From Arthrobacter sp. S39 (GTDB lineage: Bacteria > Actinomycetota > Actinomycetes > Actinomycetales > Micrococcaceae), in contig NZ_SIHX01000002.1 in the NCBI RefSeq assembly GCF_004320525.1, forward strand, positions 248,001 to 312,000: a DNA stretch of 64,000 bases. Reading direction: 5' to 3'. Shown here in pieces: positions 15,905 to 24,598 of this stretch. The notes under the pieces are model-generated. The model did no database searches. It saw only the letters and a program-made list of their open reading frames with translations, and was not told where the DNA came from. Positions within the stretch are counted from its first letter, which is position 1; the number at the start of each line of letters is the position of its first letter. The translations under genes and the position numbers were made by a program.

Positions 15905-18538
15905 CTACATCGCGGAGGCTTCGCGGACCGGCACGGGAACGCGGTCGACGGCGGCTGCCGCACTTTCGAAGTGATGCTTACCGCTGTGGATCTCGACTTC
16001 GCCGCCCCCGGGAAGCTGCACTGTCGCCGTCGCACCCGTGGGCACGGTAAGGTCCACGCGCAGGGTCCCGCCGTCGATCCGCCAGGCGATGGCCGCCCGT
16101 CCGTACGGTGTCTCGTGTTCCGCGGAAGCGTGGGTGAGCCCGCCGCCCGGCTGCGGCCGGAAAACGATGTGCCGGTAGCCGGGCGCTCCGGGCGCCAGGC
16201 CTGCCACCACGCGATGCAGCCAGTCGGCCACGGCTCCCAGGGCGTAGTGGTTGAACGAGGTCATTTTGCCCGGGTTCACCGTGCCGTCCGGCAGCATGCT
16301 GTCCCAGCGTTCCCAGATCGTGGTGCCGCCCTGCACCACCGCGTACAGCCAGGACGGAGCCTGTTCTTCCAGCAGGAGGCTGTAGGCCGAGTCCGCATGT
16401 CCCGTGACCGTGAGGGCATCGGAAACCAGCGGTGTGCCCACAAATCCCGTAGCAATGCGGTGCCCGGCCTCCTCGACAAGTTCGGCGAGGCGGCGCCCGG
16501 CAGCGGCCATGTCGGCCTCGGGTACCAGTTCGAACCCGATCGCCAGCGAGTACGCCGTCTGGGCGTCGCTGGTCATGCGTCCGTCGGGGAGCACATACGC
16601 GGCGGCAAACGCGCGGCGGACGTCGGCGGCCAGCCGGGCGAAGCGTTCCTCATCGTCGGGCCGGCCCAGGACTCCGGCCATGCGGGCCATCCGGTCCGCG
16701 GAGCGGGCGAAGTACGCCGTGGCCACGAGGTACCGGTCCGTGCGGGCGTCGGCCGGATCATGCGGCGGGGCGGACGGATCGAGCCAGTCGCCCAGCTGGA
16801 ATCCTTCATTCCAGAGCCGGTCGGGGCCGGCGAGGCGCTCCACCAGTTCCACCCAGCGTTTCGCGCTGTCATACTGCGCTTCCAGGATTCCGGGATCGCC
16901 GAAGCGCTCGTACAGAGTCCACGGCGTGAACGTTGCGACATCGCCCCACGCCGCCCCCGGGCGGATGGGAGTCCACATCTTGTGCGCGGGAATAACGGGG
17001 ACATACCAGGGCACCGTTCCGTCGGGAAGCTGCTCCGCCGCCACGTCCTTCAGCCAGCTCGAGAGCATGCCGGAGACGTCATAGAGGTACGAGGCGGTGG
17101 GCGCGAAGACCTGGATGTCGCCGGTCCAGCCGACGCGTTCATCCCGCTGCGGGCAGTCGGTGGGGATGTCGAGGAAGTTCCCCCGCATGCTCCAGAGGAC
17201 GTTCTCGTGGAGCCGGTTGACGCTGGGGTTCGAACTCTCGAACCAGCCCGTGCGCTCAAGGTCGGTGTGATAAACGCGGGCGACGACGTCGCCGCGGGCA
17301 ACGGCAGCCTCAAGGTCGCCCGGCCAGCCACTGACCTCCGAGTAGCGGAACCCGTGGAACGTGAACCGCGGCTCCCATTCCTCGCCCGGCCGCCCGGCCA
17401 TGATGTATTCGTCGGTCGACTTCGCGCTGCGCAGCGGACGGGTGTAGATCTCGCCGTCCTGCAGCACCTCCGCGGTGCTGATGAGGACTGAGTTGCCCGC
17501 CTCGCCGGAAACCCGGATGCGAAGGCGCCCCACGAGGTTCTGGCCAAAATCAAGGACCTTCCTGCCGCTCGGGGTGGTCAGCACCGCCACAGGCGTCAGC
17601 TCCTGGGTGCAGCGGACGGGGGGTCCCTCGGGAGCCACCAGCGTGGCGGGGTCGCGGTGGGCGGCGACAACACGGTGCCAATCGGCGTCGTCGAATCCGG
17701 GCCGGGACCAGCCGTCGAGCTCAAGCCGCGCGTCGTACAGTTCGCCGTCGTAGTTGCCGCTGCGGACGATAGGACTCGGCGCCGCCCGCCAGGAGTCATC
17801 GGTGGTGATGACCTCCACGGAGCCGTCGCTGTACCGGACTTCAAGCTGGGCGAGCAGCGACAGGTCGGTGCCGTAGAGGTTCTGGAAGCCGCCGTACCAG
17901 CCGAGCCGCCCGCGGTACCAGCCGTCCCCGAGCCAGGATCCGATGACGTTCGCGCCGGAAGCGAGGTGGCCGGTGACGTCGTAGGTGTAGTAGCGGAGCC
18001 GATGGTTGTAGGTGGTCCAGCCGGGTGACATGGCGTCGTCGCCCACACGCCGGCCATTGATTTCGACTTCGTAGAGCCCGTGGGCTGTGACGTAGAGCCG
18101 CGCCGAGGCGACGTCGCTTCGCACGGCAAACTCGCGCCGCAGCAGTGGCGGCCGCCGTTCGTCCGACGCCGGATCCTCCTCCCAGCCTGCGCCGACCGCC
18201 ATCGCCTGCCAGTCGCTGGGCTCCAGCAGACCCGCCTCGACGGTGCCAGGTTCGCTCCACTCCGAGCGGGTGCCGTCCGCGCCGGTGACCCGGACCCGGA
18301 CGGTCGCCTGCTCGCGGGAGCCGAGCGGCGCAGCAGGCCAGGGCTGAAGGACCGAGTCCGCGGAGTGCACTGATGGCGGCGAGTCAACGGTGCCGCCGCG
18401 GTCCACCTGCACCTCGTAGGCGGCCTGGCTCCAACCCGGCGGTGCCTGGGTCTTCCAGGAGATCCGTGGCGCGGCAACGCCGGTGCCGAGGGCCTGGCGG
18501 TGGTGTTCGAACGTTGGTGCACCAACGGTGATGCTCAT
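15905..18538 (-). CDS. GH78 alpha-L-rhamnosidase
   Basis: An 877-residue enzyme releasing L-rhamnose from plant glycosides or pectin. It shows the multi-domain order of the family: N-terminal beta domains (SPGWTTYNHRLRYYTYDVT), a concanavalin-like module (FGQNLVGRLRIRV), the six-hairpin catalytic barrel (DCPQRDERVGWTGDIQVFAPTA, with the conserved acid residues in DERVGW), and a C-terminal beta domain. AGGAG precedes the ATG. There is no signal peptide, so it is likely intracellular. It is divergent from the DUF5060/GH2 operon, with one regulon site near each start. Confidence 0.95.
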   Translation of the reverse strand: MSITVGAPTFEHHRQALGTGVAAPRISWKTQAPPGWSQAAYEVQVDRGGTVDSPPSVHSADSVLQPWPAAPLGSREQATVRVRVTGADGTRSEWSEPGTVEAGLLEPSDWQAMAVGAGWEEDPASDERRPPLLRREFAVRSDVASARLYVTAHGLYEVEINGRRVGDDAMSPGWTTYNHRLRYYTYDVTGHLASGANVIGSWLGDGWYRGRLGWYGGFQNLYGTDLSLLAQLEVRYSDGSVEVITTDDSWRAAPSPIVRSGNYDGELYDARLELDGWSRPGFDDADWHRVVAAHRDPATLVAPEGPPVRCTQELTPVAVLTTPSGRKVLDFGQNLVGRLRIRVSGEAGNSVLISTAEVLQDGEIYTRPLRSAKSTDEYIMAGRPGEEWEPRFTFHGFRYSEVSGWPGDLEAAVARGDVVARVYHTDLERTGWFESSNPSVNRLHENVLWSMRGNFLDIPTDCPQRDERVGWTGDIQVFAPTASYLYDVSGMLSSWLKDVAAEQLPDGTVPWYVPVIPAHKMWTPIRPGAAWGDVATFTPWTLYERFGDPGILEAQYDSAKRWVELVERLAGPDRLWNEGFQLGDWLDPSAPPHDPADARTDRYLVATAYFARSADRMARMAGVLGRPDDEERFARLAADVRRAFAAAYVLPDGRMTSDAQTAYSLAIGFELVPEADMAAAGRRLAELVEEAGHRIATGFVGTPLVSDALTVTGHADSAYSLLLEEQAPSWLYAVVQGGTTIWERWDSMLPDGTVNPGKMTSFNHYALGAVADWLHRVVAGLAPGAPGYRHIVFRPQPGGGLTHASAEHETPYGRAAIAWRIDGGTLRVDLTVPTGATATVQLPGGGEVEIHSGKHHFESAAAAVDRVPVPVREASAM

Positions 18539-18620
18539 GAGAACTCCTGGTGGGGCGGGCCTGTCGGCGCAGGCCCGGGAAGTGGACTGTGAAAGCGGTC
18601 CTCCCCATCATTGCGTAGTT

Positions 18621-18636
18621 CTTGACACGTTTCAAG
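18621..18636. promoter_or_regulatory. LacI-type operator (regulon site 2)
   Basis: CTTGACACGTTTCAAG, a 14/16 palindrome, 83 nt upstream of the GH78 start. Its reverse complement contains the 14 bases of site 1 exactly. Confidence 0.68.
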
Positions 18637-18673
18637 AGTTTCGCCTTTGGAGCCTTGTTTCGTGGGATTAGAT

Positions 18674-18689
18674 ATTGATACGGTTCAAT
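18674..18689. promoter_or_regulatory. LacI-type operator (regulon site 3)
   Basis: ATTGATACGGTTCAAT shares the TTGAnACGnTTCAA pattern of sites 1 and 2 and lies 54 nt upstream of the 18743 start, so each divergent promoter has its own site. Confidence 0.6.
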
Positions 18690-18742
18690 AGTTGCCCCTC
18701 CAACGTTCCCGAGCGCCAGCGCTCGCCTGAAAGGATCACTCC

Positions 18743-20278
18743 ATGACGCACCCCCGCTACGCGGTGCTCGAAGTCCTACTCACCGGGCCGGACGAACCTG
18801 TTCCGGCGGATCGGATTCCGTTCTGGGCCGTGTTCGAACACGAGTCCGGCGACGTCAGGAGGGTGCCTGGATTCTGGGACGGCGGCGACCGCTACCTGGC
18901 GCGCTTCGCCCCCGAACGCGAAGGCCGCTGGACCTGGACCACCAGTTCGGAGTCCGCCGAACTGGCCGGGGCCACAGGCAGTGTAAACGTGGTCTCCCCG
19001 GCGACTGCGGAGTACGGGCCCGTCAGGGTGGCTGGCACGTTCCACTTCGCCCATGCGGACGGTACGCCGTTCCGGCCGGTCGGAGCCACCGTGTACAACT
19101 GGCTGCACCAGCCCGAGGAAAGATTCGCGGCCACCGTGGACCCGCTGGCTGAGGCCGGTTTCAACAAGCTGCGCTTTATGGTCTTCCCGCAGGCGGGCGG
19201 CTATGTGGAGCATTTCCCTGAGCTGTTGCCTTTTGAACGCGGCGCCGACGGCCGCTACGACGTGACCCGCCCGGTGGTGACTTTCTTCCGGCGGCTCGAC
19301 GCCGCCGTCGTGCTCCTGCAGTCCCGGGGGATCCAGGCCGATGTCCTCATCTACAACGCCTATGACAATGGCCGCTTCGGCCTCGACGGTCTGACCGATG
19401 CCGAGGACGCCGCGTACCTGCGCTACCTGGTGGCCCGGCTCTCGGCCTACTCCAACGTCTGGTGGTCGCTCTGCAACGAGTTCGATATCCTGGACCGCCC
19501 CACCGCCCGGTGGGACGCGGCCGGCGAACTGCTCGCTGCCCTGGATCCCCATGACCACCTGCGCTCCATCCACAACTGGGTTCGCATGTACGACTACAAC
19601 CAGCCGTGGGTCACGCACGCCTCCCTCCAGCTCGGGCAGGCTACCGAGGACTTCGGCCGCGCGTCGCTGTTCCGCGACGCCTACCTCAAGCCGATCGTGC
19701 TCGACGAGATCAAGTACGAAGGCGACGTGCCCGAGCGGTGGGGACACCTCACGGCCCGTGAACTGGTCCATCAGTTCTGGATTGCCACCGTGTCGGGTTG
19801 CTACGCCTCGCACGGTGAGAGCTTTGTGCTCGACGGCGGCAGCCTCCACATCGTCGAAGGCGGGCTCCTGCAGGGCGAGAGTCCGGAACGGCTAGGGTTC
19901 CTGCGGCAGGTGCTGGACGAGGTGGACGGCGCCGGCCTGGACCCCATCGACAACTGGTGGGACGAAGGTTTCGTCGCCGGCATTCCACGGCAGGTGTACT
20001 TCCAGTACCTTGGCCGATCGGCTCCCGCGTCGTGGACGTTCCGGCTGCCGAATACGGGGATGGGGATCCCGCTGGAGGTCGGGGACCGCTTCGAGGTCGA
20101 CGTGATCGACACCTGGAACATGACCGTCAAGACCGCTGAGCAGGCCTTCGAACTGACTGATGTCCAGCGGAATGATGCCTTCGCGGCAGGGGCCGAACCG
20201 GTGCAGCTGCCTGGCGGCGAGGCGCTGGCGCTGCGCATCCGCCGGATCCGGCAATCCGCCGCCATAAACGCACACTGA
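18743..20278 (+). CDS. DUF5060/apiosidase-like TIM-barrel glycoside hydrolase
   Basis: A 511-residue protein. The N-terminal beta domain (about 1-95, FWAVFEHESGDVRRVPGFWDG) resembles DUF5060. A TIM barrel follows (FRPVGATVYNWLHQ, GFNKLRFMVFP), with an acid/base candidate in WWSLCNEFD and a second Glu in IVLDEIKYEGD, then a short beta C-terminus. This resembles the DUF4038/DUF5605 'apiosidase-like' group. There is no signal peptide. It is followed 12 nt later by the GH2 gene. Hydrolysis of a plant-type glycosidic bond is likely; the sugar is not known. Confidence 0.8.
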   Translation: MTHPRYAVLEVLLTGPDEPVPADRIPFWAVFEHESGDVRRVPGFWDGGDRYLARFAPEREGRWTWTTSSESAELAGATGSVNVVSPATAEYGPVRVAGTFHFAHADGTPFRPVGATVYNWLHQPEERFAATVDPLAEAGFNKLRFMVFPQAGGYVEHFPELLPFERGADGRYDVTRPVVTFFRRLDAAVVLLQSRGIQADVLIYNAYDNGRFGLDGLTDAEDAAYLRYLVARLSAYSNVWWSLCNEFDILDRPTARWDAAGELLAALDPHDHLRSIHNWVRMYDYNQPWVTHASLQLGQATEDFGRASLFRDAYLKPIVLDEIKYEGDVPERWGHLTARELVHQFWIATVSGCYASHGESFVLDGGSLHIVEGGLLQGESPERLGFLRQVLDEVDGAGLDPIDNWWDEGFVAGIPRQVYFQYLGRSAPASWTFRLPNTGMGIPLEVGDRFEVDVIDTWNMTVKTAEQAFELTDVQRNDAFAAGAEPVQLPGGEALALRIRRIRQSAAINAH

Positions 20279-20290
20279 ACAGGACTATCC

Positions 20291-23233
20291 ATGCCAAATT
20301 ATTGGGACGACTTTGCCCCGGGAGCCGGCCGCCGCGAGCCGCGCGCGGATGCCGTCAGCGACGCCCGCCGGCTCAGCCTCAACGGAAGCTGGCGGTTCCG
20401 GCTTTCGCCGACTGCCGCAGGCACCGGCGACGGTTTCAACAAGGTCGGGTTCGATGACTCGGCCTGGGACACCATCCGTGTCCCGTCCCACTGGGTCCTC
20501 GAACCCGTCACGCCGCTGGCCGGCGGAACCGCCCGGTCGCTGCGCGGCACGGATGAGGGACCGCTCTACACCAACACGGCACTGCCCATGCCGCTGGACC
20601 CGCCGCGGGTCCCCACCGAAAACCCCACCGGGGACTACCGGCTGGTGTTCGACGTCCCCGAGGACTGGGGCCGGGCCGTGTTGCGCTTCCAGGGGGTGGA
20701 TTCCTGCGCGAAGGTCTGGCTGAACGGGCAGGAACTGGGCTTTTCCACCGGAAGCCGGCTGCCCTTCGAATTCGACGCCCCCGTGCTTCCAGGCGAGAAC
20801 GTGCTCGCCGTGCGCGTCCACCGCTGGTCCTCGGGCACCTACCTGGAGGACCAGGACATGTGGTGGCTGCCCGGGATCTTCCGCGATGTTGAGCTCATCG
20901 AACGGCCGGCCGGTGCCATTGACGATCACTTTGTCCACGCCGGCTTCAACCACCGGACCGGCCAGGGCACCCTCCGGGTGGACGCCTCAACGCCGGCCCG
21001 CGTGGAGATCCCGGAGCTGGGGATCAGCATGGCCGCCGGCGAAACCGCCACCGTCCCCGTGCAGCCATGGAGCGCCGAATCGCCGCGGCTGTACCGCGGA
21101 ACGCTCACGTCAGCGGGCGAAACGGTGGAGCTGAGGATAGGTTTCCGTACCGTGGAGATCTCCGACGGCGTGCTCCGCGTCAACGGCAGGCCGGTGTTCT
21201 TCCGCGGGGTGAACCGGCACGAACACCACCCGGACACGGGCCGTACGCTCGACCGGGAAACGATGGTGCGCGACATCGAGCTGATGAAGCAGCACAACAT
21301 CAACGCAGTACGCACCAGCCACTATCCGCCTCACCCCGAGTTCGTCCGGCTGTGCGACGAATACGGCCTCTGGGTGGTGGAGGAATCCGATCTGGAGACG
21401 CACGGCTTTATCTACGCGGGCTGGGAGGGCAACCCGCCGGCGGACCCCCGCTGGCTGCCGGCCATGCTCGACCGCACCCGGCGCATGGTGGAGCGGGACA
21501 AGAACAGCCCCAGCGTCGTGGCCTGGTCGCTGGCGAACGAGAGCTGGATTGGCGAGAACTTCGACGCCGTGGAGGCCTGGATCCGGGAGCGTGACCCGTC
21601 GCGTCCCCTCCACTACGAACGCGACCCGAGCTACCGCAACTCCGACTTCGCATCGCTGATGTACCCATCGCTCGAGCTGCTGGAGCAGATCGGCCGGCGC
21701 GAGGATCCACGGCCTGAGGAAATCAACGACGAAGACGATGCCCGCCGCCGCTCGCTGCCGTTCCTGCTCTGTGAATACGCCCACGCGATGGGCAACGGTC
21801 CTGGTTCGCTGCTGGACTACCACCGCATCCTGAAGGCCTACGAAAGGTTCTGCGGCGGCTTTGTGTGGGAGTGGATCGACCACGGCTTCACGCACCGGGA
21901 TGCCGCCGGCCGCGAGTTCATCATGCACGGCTCGGACGTTGACTACCGCCCGAACGGCGGCCGCTACTGCCTGGACGGGTTGGTCTTTTCGGACCGCACG
22001 CCGTCGCCCGGCCTGGCCGAACTGAAGAAAGTGCTCCAGCCGGTGGAGATTTCCGTTGCGGAGACGATCGTGATCCGGAACGACCACGACGCCGTCGGGC
22101 TCGAGCACCTGGGTTTCACCTGGCGCCTGGAGCTCGATGGTGTCCCGCGCGGCAACGGCGTCCTTGCCGTCCCGGCCGTCGCCGCCGGGGAGAGCGTCAC
22201 GGTGCCGTGCCCGGTTGACCCCGGTGATGAGCCGGGCGAATGGTGGCTCACCGTCGAGGCGGAACTCAGGGAGGACACCGCGTGGGCTCCCGCCGGACAT
22301 CTCGTGGCGTGGTCCCAGGGAGCCCTGGCTGTCCGTCCCAAACAGCGGCGCGCGGAACCTTTGCGGGGGCCTGTGTCCGCGTGGCATCAGGTGTCGTCCG
22401 ACGGCGGGCTGCGGCTCGGTGACGCTGTCTTCGACCCGGCGTCCGGGAGGCTCCTACGGCTCGGACGGCTGGAACTCGACGGTCCGCAGCTCGACGTGTA
22501 CCGGGCCCCCACCGAGAACGACCGCGGGCAGGGCGGCAACAATAACCTCGCGGCCGTGTGGTCCGCCGTCGGGCTCGACCGGATGCAGCACCGCACCGAC
22601 CGCATCGAGGCCGACGGCGACCGCCTGCGGGTGGCGGGGCGATCCGCCGCGGCCACCCACCCGCATGCCATTGAGTACGTGTTCGACTGGACCGCCGACG
22701 GCCCGGGACTCCGGCTGGAGGTTTCAGTGGATTTCACCGGCCCGTGGGCGGATACCCCATACCAGCACCGGGACATCGTCCTGCCGCGGCTGGGCTTGCG
22801 GCTTGGCTTGCCGGGCGCCTACGAGGAGGCGCGGTGGTTCGGACGTGGACCGGGGGAGTCGTACGCGGATTCGCGGGAGGCCGCCGCCGTCGGGACATAT
22901 GCGTCCAGTCTCGACGGCCTGCAGGTCGGTTATCCGGTGCCCCAGGAAAACGGCAACCACGTGGAAACGCGCTGGCTTGAGCTTTCAGGCGCCGGGCTGC
23001 CCACTCTAAAGGTTGAAGGTGACCCGGTGTTCCACTTCACGGCACGGCGCTGGACCAGCGAGGCCCTGGAACGCGCCCGGCACCCCCACGACCTGGCGGA
23101 TTCCGGCCGGGTGTGGCTGAACGTGGACCACGCGCAGTCCGGGCTGGGATCGGCGGCGTGCGGGCCGTCCCTGCCGGAGCAGTACCGGCTTCCCCGCGAG
23201 GCGACCACCTGGAGTGTCCGCTTCCAGGCCTGA
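20291..23233 (+). CDS. GH2 beta-galactosidase (LacZ type)
   Basis: A 980-residue enzyme with the full LacZ layout: jelly roll, immunoglobulin-like domain, TIM barrel, second beta domain and C-terminal beta-gal small-chain domain. The acid/base Glu is in SVVAWSLANESW and the nucleophile Glu in FLLCEYAHAMGNG. Start ATG 20291 has AGGA upstream and lies 12 nt after the DUF5060-gene stop, so they share an operon. It should cleave terminal beta-galactosides (or similar) inside the cell. Confidence 0.95.
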   Translation: MPNYWDDFAPGAGRREPRADAVSDARRLSLNGSWRFRLSPTAAGTGDGFNKVGFDDSAWDTIRVPSHWVLEPVTPLAGGTARSLRGTDEGPLYTNTALPMPLDPPRVPTENPTGDYRLVFDVPEDWGRAVLRFQGVDSCAKVWLNGQELGFSTGSRLPFEFDAPVLPGENVLAVRVHRWSSGTYLEDQDMWWLPGIFRDVELIERPAGAIDDHFVHAGFNHRTGQGTLRVDASTPARVEIPELGISMAAGETATVPVQPWSAESPRLYRGTLTSAGETVELRIGFRTVEISDGVLRVNGRPVFFRGVNRHEHHPDTGRTLDRETMVRDIELMKQHNINAVRTSHYPPHPEFVRLCDEYGLWVVEESDLETHGFIYAGWEGNPPADPRWLPAMLDRTRRMVERDKNSPSVVAWSLANESWIGENFDAVEAWIRERDPSRPLHYERDPSYRNSDFASLMYPSLELLEQIGRREDPRPEEINDEDDARRRSLPFLLCEYAHAMGNGPGSLLDYHRILKAYERFCGGFVWEWIDHGFTHRDAAGREFIMHGSDVDYRPNGGRYCLDGLVFSDRTPSPGLAELKKVLQPVEISVAETIVIRNDHDAVGLEHLGFTWRLELDGVPRGNGVLAVPAVAAGESVTVPCPVDPGDEPGEWWLTVEAELREDTAWAPAGHLVAWSQGALAVRPKQRRAEPLRGPVSAWHQVSSDGGLRLGDAVFDPASGRLLRLGRLELDGPQLDVYRAPTENDRGQGGNNNLAAVWSAVGLDRMQHRTDRIEADGDRLRVAGRSAAATHPHAIEYVFDWTADGPGLRLEVSVDFTGPWADTPYQHRDIVLPRLGLRLGLPGAYEEARWFGRGPGESYADSREAAAVGTYASSLDGLQVGYPVPQENGNHVETRWLELSGAGLPTLKVEGDPVFHFTARRWTSEALERARHPHDLADSGRVWLNVDHAQSGLGSAACGPSLPEQYRLPREATTWSVRFQA

Positions 23234-23245
23234 TGCCGGAAGCGA

Positions 23246-23278
23246 CGGGGCGGCGTGCGAACTTCGCACGCCGCCCCG
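23246..23278. terminator. Bidirectional terminator
   Basis: A 16-bp GC-rich perfect inverted repeat (CGGGGCGGCGTGCGAA and its complement) around a single C, between converging GH2 and acid-sugar-kinase genes. Confidence 0.78.
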
Positions 23279-23296
23279 GTGACCCGCATGCCGGAA

Positions 23297-24598
23297 TCAG
23301 CTGACCGGCGCGACCCGCGGCCTGGCCTGGAGGTTGCGGATCAGCTCGAAAAGGTCCACCGGGCCCACCTGGCCGCCTTTGAGCAGCATTTCGGTGCCGT
23401 CCAGCCAACTGTTGGGCGATGCAACCCGGCACAGGACCACATTGCCCGCCGGGTTCGCCGCGATCGACAGGGAACGGGCGCCGAGCTGCCGGAGGACGTG
23501 GCTGGACGTGTCCCCGCCGCAGACGATCACCCGGTGGTTGCCGCCCTCCCGGAGGGCAGCTTCGATGACACCCGAAAGGCGGGCCGAAAGCGCCTCCACC
23601 AGGCTGCCGCCGTCGCGCGGTTCTGCCGCATCGCCGGTGGTCACCACTACGCTTCGGCCCGCCGAAAGCTCCTGAACGACGCGGTCCTGCAGCGGACCGT
23701 CATCGTCTGCGGATAAAGCGAGGACGGTCCAGCCCTGGCTGCGGGCGTCGTCGATCTGCCGCGACGTCTGGGGTGACTGGGAGCCCGAGACCGCAAGGAC
23801 GGGCCCGTCCGCGTTCAGCCCATCGGCCATGTCCACGTGGGCCGTGGTGCCGTGGGAGAGGGCGGACGCCAGGCCGCGGCTGAACCCGCCGGAGCCCATC
23901 ACGAAATGCGGTGCATTTGATCGGGAGTTGGCCACCACGGCTTCGGCGACAAGTTCAATGTGCCCGTCCGTCATGGCGTCCAGGACGGTGGCGGCCTCAG
24001 TCCGGAGCCCCAAGGCGCGGGCGACGTCCGGTGCATCCGTGTACTCGGTGAGGTGCATGGAGCCGACGGGAAGGCGGGTCTGCAGCGAGAGGTGCCTGGC
24101 GAGGTCGGACTCGCGCATCGGGGTGACCGGGTGCTGTGACATCGTCGGCTGGCGGTCAAGGCGGTAGACCTGCCCCGCCTCCGCGGCGAAGTGATGGCCG
24201 AACGCGGTGTAGCGGCCGAAATCAGGCTGCGCGAAAAGGGCGGGCACGGTGGCGGGACCGAACACGTCCCTGGCGATCTCAAGAACGCGCCCCAGGCTTC
24301 CCACCTCCGGCGACGAGTCAGCCGTTGAACATGCCTTGTACTGCACGATCTGCGGCCGGAGCGCCCTGAGCGCCTCGAGCACCGGCCGTACTTCCTGCTC
24401 GATCCGGCCCGTCGGCAAGGAGCGCGCCACGCCTGCCACACCCACGGCGTCCACTTCCGCGGCGGCGGCCTGCAGCTCGGCAGGAACCGGCAGCCCCAGG
24501 AAAAGGCGGCTGGTCCAGCCCGCCCGCCGGAGCTGCAGGAGCACGTCGACGCTGCCGGTGAAGTCGTCGCCGTAGAAGGCGAGTCGCAGGTCACCCAC
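23297..24598 (-). CDS. DUF1537 four-carbon/branched acid-sugar kinase (OiaK/OtnK type)
   Basis: A 433-residue kinase. The N-terminal domain begins LRLAFYGDDFTGS, the family's substrate-site signature. A C-terminal nucleotide domain holds VLAVSGSQSPQTSRQI and later VIVCGGDTSSHVLRQLG. GTG 24598 lies inside the end of the RuBisCO-like gene (8-nt overlap), so the two are coupled. Known family members phosphorylate threonate, erythronate or 3-oxo-isoapionate. Pairing with a RuBisCO-like protein favours 3-oxo-isoapionate here, which is inference. Confidence 0.88.
   Translation of the reverse strand: MGDLRLAFYGDDFTGSVDVLLQLRRAGWTSRLFLGLPVPAELQAAAAEVDAVGVAGVARSLPTGRIEQEVRPVLEALRALRPQIVQYKACSTADSSPEVGSLGRVLEIARDVFGPATVPALFAQPDFGRYTAFGHHFAAEAGQVYRLDRQPTMSQHPVTPMRESDLARHLSLQTRLPVGSMHLTEYTDAPDVARALGLRTEAATVLDAMTDGHIELVAEAVVANSRSNAPHFVMGSGGFSRGLASALSHGTTAHVDMADGLNADGPVLAVSGSQSPQTSRQIDDARSQGWTVLALSADDDGPLQDRVVQELSAGRSVVVTTGDAAEPRDGGSLVEALSARLSGVIEAALREGGNHRVIVCGGDTSSHVLRQLGARSLSIAANPAGNVVLCRVASPNSWLDGTEMLLKGGQVGPVDLFELIRNLQARPRVAPVS

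Noticed and set aside
15866..17491. 541-residue plus-strand frame antisense to GH78
   Set aside because: No conserved motifs, no ribosome site, fully inside a clear rhamnosidase gene.
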